Origin: Paulinella micropora
Taxonomy: Eukaryota; Cercozoa; Imbricatea; Euglyphida; Paulinellidae
Assembly (NCBI GenBank): GCA_019918135.1
Contig: WBZZ01006529.1
Span: forward strand, 17,501-81,500
Length of the DNA stretch: 64,000 bases
Direction of reading: 5' to 3'
The position numbers and the translations under genes are program-made. Below, in pieces: positions 26,712 to 35,547 of this stretch. Every line of letters starts with the position of its first letter. Position 1 is the first letter of the stretch. Under the pieces are notes generated by a model. It ran no database searches, was not told the origin of the DNA, and saw only the letters and a program-made list of their open reading frames with translations.

Positions 26712-27227
26712 TTAAAATTTTAAAAACACTCTATCTATTTCATCACTTTTTTCTTTCTTAGCACCTGAAGATTGATTATATACCTTTACACTTACACTAC
26801 TTGATTTTTTACCCTTACCTTTCTTAGGCTTGATTTCTTCTTCACTACTCTCGCTTTCACTTTCTTCACTCTCTGGCTCGGGCTCTATCTTCTTGCTCTT
26901 CTTCGCTCTCTTAGTCTCCGCCTTCGCTCTTTTGATTTTCATTTTCGCTATCTTTTCTGCAATTATATCAGTGAAATCAACCTCGTCCTCACTCTCACTC
27001 TTTTCCTCTGGGCTATCATTATCATGTTCAGTAATAATATCCTTAGCCAAGTTCTTTTCTTCAATTTGTTTTATTCGTTCCTCCATATCTTCGTCTTCTT
27101 GCTTTACAGCATTTCTATATTGTGCTAATACATTTTTAGCATGCTCCATCTTTCGTTGTTTCGCTTTCGCTTTTATTCCTTCCACAGCACTACCCCAATT
27201 CTTACGACTTGCTTCAGCGGACGGCAT
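26712..27227 (-). CDS. Acidic/basic low-complexity protein (E2)
   Basis: 171 aa, same length as its E1 homologue (19668-20183). The start PSAEASRKNWGSAVEGIK and the end DEIDRVFLKF are conserved; the middle is a variable Glu/Lys/Ser-rich tract with FTDIIAEKIAKMKIKR kept. Divergent from the fibre gene. Role unknown. Confidence 0.7.
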   Translation of the reverse strand: MPSAEASRKNWGSAVEGIKAKAKQRKMEHAKNVLAQYRNAVKQEDEDMEERIKQIEEKNLAKDIITEHDNDSPEEKSESEDEVDFTDIIAEKIAKMKIKRAKAETKRAKKSKKIEPEPESEESESESSEEEIKPKKGKGKKSSSVSVKVYNQSSGAKKEKSDEIDRVFLKF

Positions 27228-27269
27228 TTTTAGAATTGCGCTTTCGTTTCACTTTCGCTTATTCTAAAA
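27227..27269. promoter_or_regulatory. Hairpin TTTTAGAAT / ATTCTAAAA
   Basis: A single half-module of the same sequence class as 26572-26622 but without GATATT and ACATCG ends, directly upstream of the acidic gene start. Confidence 0.5.
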
Positions 27270-27276
27270 GTATTCT

Positions 27277-27302
27277 ATACTAAGATTAATATATTTTTAG
27301 TA
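27277..27302. promoter_or_regulatory. Bidirectional promoter block, fibre / acidic gene (E2)
   Basis: The reverse complement of the E1 block 19641-19665 with only small changes, about 30 bases upstream of the fibre ATG. Confidence 0.55.
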
Positions 27303-27331
27303 TTTACAAATTAAATATTTATTAATATAAT

Positions 27332-30300
27332 ATGTCGCAATATAAATCCTTACTAGGTTTATCAGAAATCGCAGTTGATAGTCTAGATATTAAAAACTTA
27401 GACCTTACCAACACAAACATAGTGGGCTTATACACAGATAGGGTGCCAGAAGATGCTGACCCCGTAAATCTTTATTACACCGACGGACGATTTGATGCGA
27501 GGTTGGCTTTAAAATCAACGACAGACTTAAAAGAAGGCACTAATCTATACTATACTGATGGTAGGTTTGATGCGCGACTAACTACTAAATCAACCACTAA
27601 CCTAGCCGAAGGCACCAATTTATATTATACTAATGCTAGGTTTGACACTCAATTAGCAACAAAGAGCACAACCAACTTAACCGAAGGAACTAACTTATAC
27701 TACACCACAGCAAGGGCTAATACAGATTTTGACACAAGGATAACAACTAAATCAATAGATGCTTTAAGTGATGTAATCATAACAGGCACACCCGCCGATA
27801 ACCAACTACTCATTTATAGCACAGGTCAATGGAGAAATGTTGCTTCACCTTTTCTTAGATTGGATGGGCTCGCTATGATGATAGGTGATTTAAATATGGG
27901 AGGTTTTAATGTATCAAATGTCGGTAATGTTGATGGTATTGATGTTTCTGCTCTTGATAGTTCGGTTGTAAAACTAACAGGCGACCAGACTATAACAGGA
28001 AACAAAACATTTACTACTTATGTAGCCGTAAAAGACTCAAATCCATTAAACACAGGAAAATTATTCTTCAATTACAACAATAATATGGGCTCTATCTATT
28101 CGTCGGAGGCAGGTGGAGCAACGGGCTATCCATTATCTTTTGTAGGCTCGTCCATACTTTTTGCTCCAACAACAGGTGGTGGAATGACATTGACAAATAA
28201 TGTTTTAAATTTTAACAGCACGACAGCAATCAGCGGACTGCCCGCACCATTCTATGACGGCGATGCTTCAACGAAAGCATATACCGATACAAAATTAGCA
28301 AAGGACGGCACAACGGCTATGACGGGCAGTTTAAATATGGGAGGATTTAACATAACAAATGTTGGTAATGTTGATGGTATTGATGTATCCACCCTTGATA
28401 CCGCAGTCGTTAAACTAACAGGAGACCAAACCATAGCAGGAACCAAAACATTCAGCAACATAATAAATGCTAGTGCGGGGATTGATATGAAAAGCCAAAG
28501 TATAACAAATGTTAATCTTGTTGATGGTGTTGATGTTTCTACTCTTGATACTTCGGCCGTAAAACTAACAGGAGACCAAACCATAGCAGGGAATAAAAAA
28601 TTTACTTCAACAATAGAAGTGCGGGGTGCTACTGCTCCAACCGCTTTTGATGGTATCGGTGTTGCCTTTGATACAGCGACAAATATAGGAATGATTGCCG
28701 CACAAAAAATAGCAACTGCGAGTTATTATCCGATACAAATAACTGGTTCGTATGTAGAGTTATATTCAGGTAATAATGTAATCGCGAGCGCAACTGGCAC
28801 TACACTATCTTTGAATAACAACAAAATAACAAACTTAGCCACACCAACAGCAACAACGGACGGAGCAAATAAAAGTTATGTTGATACAAAAGACGGGCAA
28901 AATGTGAAACTAACAGGAAACCAAACCATAGCAGGAATTAAGACATTTAGCAGTGCCCTTGAAATAACAGGAAATTCAACGAATGCGACAACAAAAGGAA
29001 CATTCGTGGTTTTTAACTCCACAGCCAATATAGGAACTATCGGATGCCTTGATATGGGCACGGGTGTAAATTATAACTTTGAAATAAATGCGAAAAAAAT
29101 AAGTTTCATTATTGATGGAGCGATAGTCGGTTGGGTAAATGCTTCGGGGCTAGATTGTAATAGTAGCAAAATAGCCAACCTTGGAACTCCGACATTATCA
29201 ACAGACGGGGCGAATAAAACATATGTAGATACATTGGACGGGCAAAATGTAAAACTATCAACAGACCAAACCATAACAGGAAGTAAAACATTTAATGGTG
29301 CGAGCACCGTGATAAAATATCTAACTTTAACGAACAATGCCGATTTTAATAATCAAACTATCACTAATGGCGGAAATATAACATATAATGGGGCGAGGAT
29401 ATTAAACCAAAATGGAGGTGATATATTCTTTTCACAGACATCAGGAGATTATCAGTATTTCTTATTTACTCTAAATACCGCTACAAGTGGAACCACGAAC
29501 CAACGAGGTTATGTATTTACGAATGTAGCATCTGATGTAAAAGGAGCGGGACTTTATATTTCAAAACTTTTGGATAATAAAAGTGCTTCGTCTGACATTG
29601 TCCGTTTTAACAATGCTGGCGGTATGCGGTTTTATGGTGCTTTGGATATGAACAGCAACAACATAACAAGTGGCGGAACAATAACAGGAACAACATTAAC
29701 GGCAACTGCTGGAATGACTACAACAACTTTAACAGCGAGCGATAATATAACAATAGGGGCAAGTAAAAGCATTTTTATTGATAGAAGCGGGACAACGATA
29801 GCAAATAAAATAGTATTATGGGATGGGGGCACACCTTCAACGACGGCCTTTTTAGGCTTTGGAGTTGCTAGTCAAACTTTAATTTATAATGTCAATTCTT
29901 CCACGGATAGCCACGTATTTTATTATGGGGGGACGAATGAATTATTTAGAATTAACAACACGGCGATTACTGCTTCAAAGGCACTAACTGCGAATGCGGG
30001 GGTATCAACAACGACAGCAACCGCAAGCGGATTGATAACGGCAAATGCTGGAATTACATATACTGGCACACTAACATCAGCAACGAATACCAGTGGGGCA
30101 AAAATATCCATTCAAGGAGGAACAAATGGAGGAAGCACCAGAGGAATATATATTTGGGATATTACTGACCCAGGCTGGGGGATTTATATGGCACAATCTG
30201 GGGCGAATAAAGCATTAAGTGGAACAGGAACGGCACCAGCAGGAAATGGATTTAGTAGTTATGCCGTAAGATTTAGATCGGGTGCGGACACGACCCATGG

Positions 30301-31024
30301 TTTTGTGTGGGAAAATGCCAATGATGTTGCTTTAATGTCGTTGAGAGGGAGCGATGGATTTTTGTGGAACAAAGGTGCCTTTCAAGCAGATGGTGGAATA
30401 ACTCTTCCAACGACATCAAGCGGTTCTTTAACAATAAGACAAAGACCTGCTTACACTAATGACCCACAACTATTTTTTAAATCAGGAGGATATACGAATT
30501 ATGCATCAATAGTTTCTTCTACTGGTTTGCTTCATGCTTGGACTACTTCAAACTCTTCAAGCGAGCCGTCAGGCAGTTATAATTATATTCCGCTAAATGG
30601 TGCTTGGACAAACTCCTCGGACAGGAGGCTAAAATCAGATATTAACACATTAGACTGCGGTGATTGTTGCGAGAAATTAATGAAAATAAATTGTTGTTCA
30701 TATTATTGGAAATCAGATGAGAAGAAAGAAAAAAAAGGCCACGGATTTATTGCGGACGAAGTCAAAAAAGTATTTCCTGAATTTGTATCTGAAAGCGGAA
30801 TAAAAGCAGAGGATGGAGAAGGCTACCTTGAAGGCATAACATATACAAGTTTTATACCGATATTGGTCAGCGGATTTCAACACATGGCGGATAATCTCGG
30901 ACATGTCCGAGATAGGGTGATTAATTTAGAAAAAGAAAATAAAACTTTACTTAATATATTACAAGATTTAACCAACCAACTAGCAGAAATACGAGCAGTC
31001 GTTTTTTCAAATGTCCAGCAATAA
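27332..31024 (+). CDS. Trimeric fibre with S74 tip (E2)
   Basis: 1230 aa. N-terminal anchor as in E1, but with four LYYTDGRFDAR-type repeats instead of two. The shaft repeats VKLTGDQTI-G-KTF modules and is nearly the same as E1 over long stretches. An extra segment near residues 790-880 (IVLWDGGTPSTTAF) is absent from E1. The S74 chaperone tip starts near 1094 (SDRRLKSDINTLD, GHGFIADEVKKVFPEFV) and differs strongly from that of E1. The final coiled coil converges again (NLEKENKTLLNILQD). Suggests tip exchange with a shared shaft. Confidence 0.88.
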   Translation: MSQYKSLLGLSEIAVDSLDIKNLDLTNTNIVGLYTDRVPEDADPVNLYYTDGRFDARLALKSTTDLKEGTNLYYTDGRFDARLTTKSTTNLAEGTNLYYTNARFDTQLATKSTTNLTEGTNLYYTTARANTDFDTRITTKSIDALSDVIITGTPADNQLLIYSTGQWRNVASPFLRLDGLAMMIGDLNMGGFNVSNVGNVDGIDVSALDSSVVKLTGDQTITGNKTFTTYVAVKDSNPLNTGKLFFNYNNNMGSIYSSEAGGATGYPLSFVGSSILFAPTTGGGMTLTNNVLNFNSTTAISGLPAPFYDGDASTKAYTDTKLAKDGTTAMTGSLNMGGFNITNVGNVDGIDVSTLDTAVVKLTGDQTIAGTKTFSNIINASAGIDMKSQSITNVNLVDGVDVSTLDTSAVKLTGDQTIAGNKKFTSTIEVRGATAPTAFDGIGVAFDTATNIGMIAAQKIATASYYPIQITGSYVELYSGNNVIASATGTTLSLNNNKITNLATPTATTDGANKSYVDTKDGQNVKLTGNQTIAGIKTFSSALEITGNSTNATTKGTFVVFNSTANIGTIGCLDMGTGVNYNFEINAKKISFIIDGAIVGWVNASGLDCNSSKIANLGTPTLSTDGANKTYVDTLDGQNVKLSTDQTITGSKTFNGASTVIKYLTLTNNADFNNQTITNGGNITYNGARILNQNGGDIFFSQTSGDYQYFLFTLNTATSGTTNQRGYVFTNVASDVKGAGLYISKLLDNKSASSDIVRFNNAGGMRFYGALDMNSNNITSGGTITGTTLTATAGMTTTTLTASDNITIGASKSIFIDRSGTTIANKIVLWDGGTPSTTAFLGFGVASQTLIYNVNSSTDSHVFYYGGTNELFRINNTAITASKALTANAGVSTTTATASGLITANAGITYTGTLTSATNTSGAKISIQGGTNGGSTRGIYIWDITDPGWGIYMAQSGANKALSGTGTAPAGNGFSSYAVRFRSGADTTHGFVWENANDVALMSLRGSDGFLWNKGAFQADGGITLPTTSSGSLTIRQRPAYTNDPQLFFKSGGYTNYASIVSSTGLLHAWTTSNSSSEPSGSYNYIPLNGAWTNSSDRRLKSDINTLDCGDCCEKLMKINCCSYYWKSDEKKEKKGHGFIADEVKKVFPEFVSESGIKAEDGEGYLEGITYTSFIPILVSGFQHMADNLGHVRDRVINLEKENKTLLNILQDLTNQLAEIRAVVFSNVQQ
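30894..30913. repeat. 20-bp palindrome in fibre gene (E2)
   Basis: ATCTCGGAC, loop AT, GTCCGAGAT; the E1 counterpart at 15983-16002 has loop AC. Confidence 0.8.
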
Positions 31025-31364
31025 TACAACTAGACTTCATAGGCCACCGCCAGTCATTGAAATAGACGGCGAACTAACTCCAGAAATAAAAAATCGTGTT
31101 TTAGACATTTCATTGAAGAATGAGGAAAAAAAAGTAGAGCACGAATTGGAAGATAACTGGAATTGTTGTTGTATAACAAACAGACCGACAGACAGCCGAC
31201 TTATTAAATACTTATTTCAAATGGGTATCATTATCTCCATTATAACCCTTTGTATCGTAAGGCTATCTGAAAAGAACTTACCTTGTGAGGTTGCTAATAC
31301 TTATGTCGGTATTTTAACACTTTTGATTGGGATATGCCTTCCATCACCTTCTTCAAAGAAGTGA
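31011..31364 (+). CDS. Two-helix membrane protein (E2)
   Basis: 117 aa. Overlaps the end of the fibre gene by 14 bases, as in E1. From VIEIDGELTPEIKNR onward it is nearly identical to E1 15541-15882, including both hydrophobic helices and the SPSSKK end; only the first residues differ. Probably translated from the fibre transcript. Confidence 0.75.
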   Translation: MSSNNTTRLHRPPPVIEIDGELTPEIKNRVLDISLKNEEKKVEHELEDNWNCCCITNRPTDSRLIKYLFQMGIIISIITLCIVRLSEKNLPCEVANTYVGILTLLIGICLPSPSSKK

Positions 31365-31613
31365 GCACTCGTATAAGTGGATTTTATACCAAGAAGCATC
31401 ACTACCCGAACACATTAAAGGAATGGCTTCATCAAAACTAACACACCAATCACTCATCGGTTTGTAAATACATTTAAATTTAGTATCTATACCTTTTTGA
31501 ATACAATAAACACAACTTATATTCTTTTTTTCACTTATCCGTGAGTAAAAGTCGCAGGCAGTCCGCGAAAATATTTTGATTATTAAAAAGTTTATGAGTA
31601 GTAATATAACCAT
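31353..31613 (-). CDS. Secreted PSI-like cysteine-rich protein (E2)
   Basis: 86 aa: hydrophobic leader (ILLLINFLIIKIF) then CDFYSRISEKKN, SCVYC, KCIY, WCVSF, MCSG, YECSLL. All cysteine clusters of the E1 protein (15301-15552) are kept although the leader is unrelated. Antisense to the virion block and overlapping the 3-prime end of the membrane-protein gene, exactly as in E1. Confidence 0.75.
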   Translation of the reverse strand: MVILLLINFLIIKIFSRTACDFYSRISEKKNISCVYCIQKGIDTKFKCIYKPMSDWCVSFDEAIPLMCSGSDASWYKIHLYECSLL

Positions 31614-31869
31614 GACTGACTATAAATACCAAAAGATTATTTTTCTGAGCAATGATTTTGCGGGAGGAAGCAAAACATTTAATAAGAATATCCAAATGTC
31701 ATTCACACCCACCAAAATGAATGTTAAGTTTATCCACTATATGAACGACCAGACCGAAACCAAAACCAGAATTCTTTACATGGATAGAATTGGAATTATT
31801 GGAACATTCGCGGATAGTAATATAGCAAACATTTCAAATCTCGGTTATAATTTGGGTGTTGTAGGATGA
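31576..31869 (+). CDS. Homologue of the conserved 120-aa protein (E2)
   Basis: From about 31609 it follows the E1 protein (YKYQKIIFLSNDFAGG ... MDRIGIIGTFADS) with few changes. Directly upstream of the ATPase. No family recognised. Confidence 0.6.
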   Translation: MIIKKFMSSNITMTDYKYQKIIFLSNDFAGGSKTFNKNIQMSFTPTKMNVKFIHYMNDQTETKTRILYMDRIGIIGTFADSNIANISNLGYNLGVVG

Positions 31870-31982
31870 ACTGACGGCCAATATACATTTAAAATCCTTG
31901 AAACTGACAGCGGAAATATTGACACAGGAAATTTAGCGGGGCGAATTGTTGTGTGTTTGGAATTCGTAGGGTAGAATATAGG

Positions 31983-32804
31983 ATGGAGAAAATAAACAAT
32001 GTCAAGGTGAAGCCAGTAAAACAAGAGGGTGATGGAAACAAAAAGGCCAAGGGTTATAAATTATTTAATGAGCCGTATGCCAACATATTTCTACTTGCTA
32101 GAAAAAAGAGCGGTAAGACGACAGCACTCTTTGAAATACTGAAACGGACAACAGACAGAAAAACCCGTATTGTTATTATCGCTTCAACAATCCACAAGGA
32201 CTACATTTATAAAGCAATGGTTAAGCACTTTAAGAACAGAGGCAACCCAATGGCAATTTATACCTTTCTTAAATCAGACGGGGTGAATGTCATTGATTAC
32301 GAACTTGACAAACTAAATAGAAACGACGAGCAACACGAAGGAGAAATTAAACAGGATGAAGAAGAAATAGAGAAGCCACAATTTTTATACTTTGGAAAAG
32401 AAGAAAAAAAGAAACAGAGCACCGCAGAGGTAAAAGAAAGGCCGAGCAAGTATATTTCTCCAGAGGTTGTTTTTGTTTTGGATGATTTAGGGAGCGGTTT
32501 AAGAGATAAGTCCGTAAGCGATTTGTTAAAAAAGAATAGGCACTATAAATCAAAGGTGATTATGTCAAGCCAGTATCTGAACGACCTACGACCAGAAGCA
32601 ATTAAGCAGTTAGATTATCTATTAATCTTTCCAAGCCAGTCTCAGGACAAAATGGAACTCGTGTTTAAACACTTAGACTTATCTTTTGATTTTGATTACT
32701 TTCTTCAAAAGTATCACGAAGCAACAAAGGAGAGATTTAATTTTCTTTATGTTTCAAGTGTTGATGATGAGTTAAGAAAAAATTTTGCTTATCGGTTAAA
32801 GTAA
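31983..32804 (+). CDS. ATPase: Genome-packaging ATPase (E2)
   Basis: 273 aa from the ATG at 31983, chosen because EKINNVKVKPVKQ then aligns with the E1 start; an upstream in-frame ATG at 31953 has no match. Walker A ARKKSGKTT and Walker B VVFVLDDLG are present. Protein and DNA are very similar to E1 14019-14837, apart from the charged linker before Walker B. Confidence 0.9.
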   Translation: MEKINNVKVKPVKQEGDGNKKAKGYKLFNEPYANIFLLARKKSGKTTALFEILKRTTDRKTRIVIIASTIHKDYIYKAMVKHFKNRGNPMAIYTFLKSDGVNVIDYELDKLNRNDEQHEGEIKQDEEEIEKPQFLYFGKEEKKKQSTAEVKERPSKYISPEVVFVLDDLGSGLRDKSVSDLLKKNRHYKSKVIMSSQYLNDLRPEAIKQLDYLLIFPSQSQDKMELVFKHLDLSFDFDYFLQKYHEATKERFNFLYVSSVDDELRKNFAYRLK

Positions 32805-32841
32805 AAAAAAATTTAGAATTAATTATTTTTTTATATAGTAT

Positions 32842-33169
32842 ATGGTAGTAAAAACAACTCGTGTTGAAGTCATTCCAACAATCGGCAAACGAACTATTAA
32901 CTCAAGCACAATGGCTGGAGGTAAAAAGAAGTCTGGTCGCAAGAAGAAGCAAGGAGGCAAGGGGCAGGCTGGCGGAAAAATTAACTGGCAAAAGGTTGGA
33001 AAACGGCTTTGGCTGTTAATAAATTCCTTCGTGATAACAAAGTAATTTCTAGAACTGCGGGAGCCTTAAGCAGTATTGGAGTTCCTTATGCTGGGTCTGT
33101 CCAAGCCACCGCTTCAAAACTCGGATATGGCAAGAGAAAGCAGAGAGGATGCGGTGCCCTTAAATTTTA
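32842..33169 (+). other. Locus of the small basic Gly/Lys-rich protein (E2)
   Basis: Equivalent of E1 13585-13896: Lys/Gly-rich segment (GGKKKSGRKKKQGGK) followed by INWQKVGK and a Gly-rich end near 33160. Same place between ATPase and protease. Confidence 0.6.
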
Positions 33170-33171
33170 AA

Positions 33172-33349
33172 GATATTTGTAAATTATCTCCAACACGTTG
33201 GAGATTCACTCCAATCTCAAACTTGTTTGAGATACACCGCTCCCGTGTGTTTTTCAAACATCGAAAACAGATTTATTTTTTCAATAAAGAAAAATAGATG
33301 TTTTAGAATAAGCGATAATGCGAAGCATGAAGCGCAATTCTAAAATATC
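33172..33349. promoter_or_regulatory. Paired hairpin module 5 (basic gene / protease, E2)
   Basis: Halves 33172-33263 and 33297-33349. The left half carries two nested 20-bp palindromes (33186-33205, 33214-33233). The equivalent E1 junction is a plain 52-base gap, so the module is present in one element only. Confidence 0.75.
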
Positions 33350-35525
33350 AAAGAAACAGAAATTAAGACCCCCGCGGGTTTATAGAAACAAAAGCGGGAA
33401 GCCATATATTATCCAGAAGGGTAAAAAATATTATCTTAATTTTGGCAATAAAACAAATGATATGAGCACACTTCAAATCGTTAAACTTTTTATGAAATAC
33501 TTAAGCCCCCAATCTCGGACACGTCCGAGATTACCGACACGTCGGAGATTTACACCTAAGCGGGGTATCTCAAACAAGTTTGAGATTGGAGACTTAAGGA
33601 AAGTCCAAAGCCTATCTGAAATTGAACAAAATACGAGAACCGCCATTAATGACCACTTAGACAAACTTAAGAAGGAGAAATACGAAAAGATTGATGAGAT
33701 AGACCAAAAAGAGAAAAAAGCACAGGCGGATGCTGAAGAAGAAAAGAAGAGGCAAGAAAGAAAAGACATAGCCGATGCTAAGGAAAGGCAGGATGAGTTA
33801 GCAAGGATACACCGCAATGAACTATCCGATATCAAGGAACGACAAGAACAAAAAGACAGAGAACTAAGAAGGGAGCAAAAACTCATAGAGGATTTACAAT
33901 ACGAACAGCAAAGGAACCAAAGATTGGCTATTATGCCACCGCCACAGCAGTATCAATATATCATGCCACAACAACAGGGACAACCACAAGCACCATATCT
34001 CCAACCAGTTGGAGATAATCCACAAGCACCACCATTAGCACCACCATTTGGAGCACCACCACAAGCACCAGCCTTACCTAATTTAGGAGATGAAGCACCA
34101 TTGAAAACGAAAGAGCAATATGAGGAAGAAAAAAAGCAAAAGCAGAAAGATATTGAAACACTAAAATTAGCAGGATATACAGATAAATTCATTAAAAAGA
34201 TGAGTCTCAAAGACTTACAAAAAGCCAGTCAAGATATTCAGATGGCTATAGCCACAGCGACATCTTTAGAAGAACAGAAAAAGTTAGCAGAAGAATATAA
34301 AGAAAAACTTGAAAAGGAAAAAAAGAAAGCAGAAGAAAAGGGTAAGCATCTTGAAAATTTACAAATTAATCAATTTTTAATCTCTGGATTTTCAAAAACT
34401 TATCACCCAACCATTACCATAAAAGAGTTAGCACAGGCTTTAAAAAAGAGACTAGATAATGATGGTCATAACAAATTAAATTACAAAGACACTTCAAAGT
34501 GGATTATTAACATGATTAAAAGGTTTAATATTGATGTTGGAAGTGAGGTGAAAAACGTAAAAAGAAAAGTGGCGGATTATGCTAGATATGAAGAGTATAT
34601 GGGTATTACTGAACAAAAAGGTAGTGGAGCGAAGACATTAAATGAATTAATTGATAAGGTATTTTCAATAGCGAAAATAAAAAAATACTTAGCCCGCAAA
34701 GATTGGAAACACACAATGAACAAACATGATTTTGTAAATACTCTAACTAACAAAATGACAATAGACCCAAATGTAGATAAACAAGTTTCAGCGGATTTAA
34801 ATGTTGATGAAGGGATGCCCCAACCGCTACCACCGCCACCAGATGATATTCACAAATCCGCTCTCCCGTCTGCGACTACCGAGCGGTTTGTAAACATCGA
34901 AGGGGAGAGTAATATTGAAAAACCCATAGACGATGTTCATCAACAAACGAAAATGAGCGATATGTTGAATTTAACTGAAAATTCAACATTGGATGAAAGT
35001 GTAGTTGATGAATATCAGCAAGAGGGTGAGGGGAGGGGACTAATGACTAATGAAATAGACGACATAATGAAAAAATATGGATGGTATCTCGGAGCGATAG
35101 CAAGTGATGAAATCTACAAACTAAATCCAGAAAAAAGAAAGCGATACGGGTTTATTATGAATTTGGATAATCACAAACAAGCGGGGTCTCATTGGATTGC
35201 TATATGGGTAAGTCTGGATAAAGACAGGTCAGTGGAAGTTTATGACCCATTAGCACTTTACCATCCAACGGAAGACTTTCAACAACAAATGAAACAACTA
35301 ATTGACAAAAGCCACCCCGATAGTTATTTGTTAATGAAGGTTAATCAAGTAAAACAACAATCCAACACCTCAGACACGTGCGGTTGGCATAGTATGAGAT
35401 TTTTAATGGAGCGGGCGAAAGGCAACCGATTTAAGTTTAGTTCGGGTTTCACAGACTTAAAAGAAGAAGAAGCGGAAAAGTTGAAAGCACAGAATGGATA
35501 TGGTAATTTTGATACTTTTATTTGA
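33318..35525 (+). CDS. PRO: Adenain-type maturation protease with long N-terminal region (E2)
   Basis: 735 aa; the protease domain fills the last 165 residues with His in GSHW (about 623), Asp in VEVYDPL and Cys in DTCGWHS (about 688). The opening PPRVYRNKSGKPYIIQKG and the protease domain match E1 closely. The middle is longer: a coiled coil, a Pro/Gln/Ala-rich linker (about 210-260) and a helical block absent from E1. Three 20-bp palindromes (33512, 33567, 33997) and one hairpin half-module (34845-34899) lie in frame within it. The beginning of the frame overlaps module 5, so the true start may be a little downstream. Confidence 0.85.
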   Translation: MRSMKRNSKISKKQKLRPPRVYRNKSGKPYIIQKGKKYYLNFGNKTNDMSTLQIVKLFMKYLSPQSRTRPRLPTRRRFTPKRGISNKFEIGDLRKVQSLSEIEQNTRTAINDHLDKLKKEKYEKIDEIDQKEKKAQADAEEEKKRQERKDIADAKERQDELARIHRNELSDIKERQEQKDRELRREQKLIEDLQYEQQRNQRLAIMPPPQQYQYIMPQQQGQPQAPYLQPVGDNPQAPPLAPPFGAPPQAPALPNLGDEAPLKTKEQYEEEKKQKQKDIETLKLAGYTDKFIKKMSLKDLQKASQDIQMAIATATSLEEQKKLAEEYKEKLEKEKKKAEEKGKHLENLQINQFLISGFSKTYHPTITIKELAQALKKRLDNDGHNKLNYKDTSKWIINMIKRFNIDVGSEVKNVKRKVADYARYEEYMGITEQKGSGAKTLNELIDKVFSIAKIKKYLARKDWKHTMNKHDFVNTLTNKMTIDPNVDKQVSADLNVDEGMPQPLPPPPDDIHKSALPSATTERFVNIEGESNIEKPIDDVHQQTKMSDMLNLTENSTLDESVVDEYQQEGEGRGLMTNEIDDIMKKYGWYLGAIASDEIYKLNPEKRKRYGFIMNLDNHKQAGSHWIAIWVSLDKDRSVEVYDPLALYHPTEDFQQQMKQLIDKSHPDSYLLMKVNQVKQQSNTSDTCGWHSMRFLMERAKGNRFKFSSGFTDLKEEEAEKLKAQNGYGNFDTFI
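33512..33586. repeat. Cluster of palindromes inside the E2 protease gene
   Basis: 33512-33531 (ATCTCGGAC/GTCCGAGAT), 33534-33545 (CCGACACGTCGG) and 33567-33586 (ATCTCAAAC/GTTTGAGAT). They encode an Arg/Thr/Pro-rich stretch with no counterpart in E1. Confidence 0.75.
33997..34016. repeat. 20-bp palindrome in protease linker
   Basis: ATCTCCAAC, 2-base loop, GTTGGAGAT; in frame within the Pro/Gln linker. Confidence 0.75.
34845..34899. repeat. Hairpin half-module inside the E2 protease gene
   Basis: Runs GATATTCACAAATCCG ... GGTTTGTAAACATCG, a relative of the intergenic half-module 39319-39371, yet it is read through in frame between linker and protease domain. E1 lacks it. Confidence 0.75.
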
Positions 35526-35547
35526 AATATTATTTGTATGATATATC

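Noticed and set aside
28252-30111. Antisense frames within the E2 fibre gene, with parallels in E1
   Set aside because: They mirror the repeated shaft modules; conservation follows from the sense protein.
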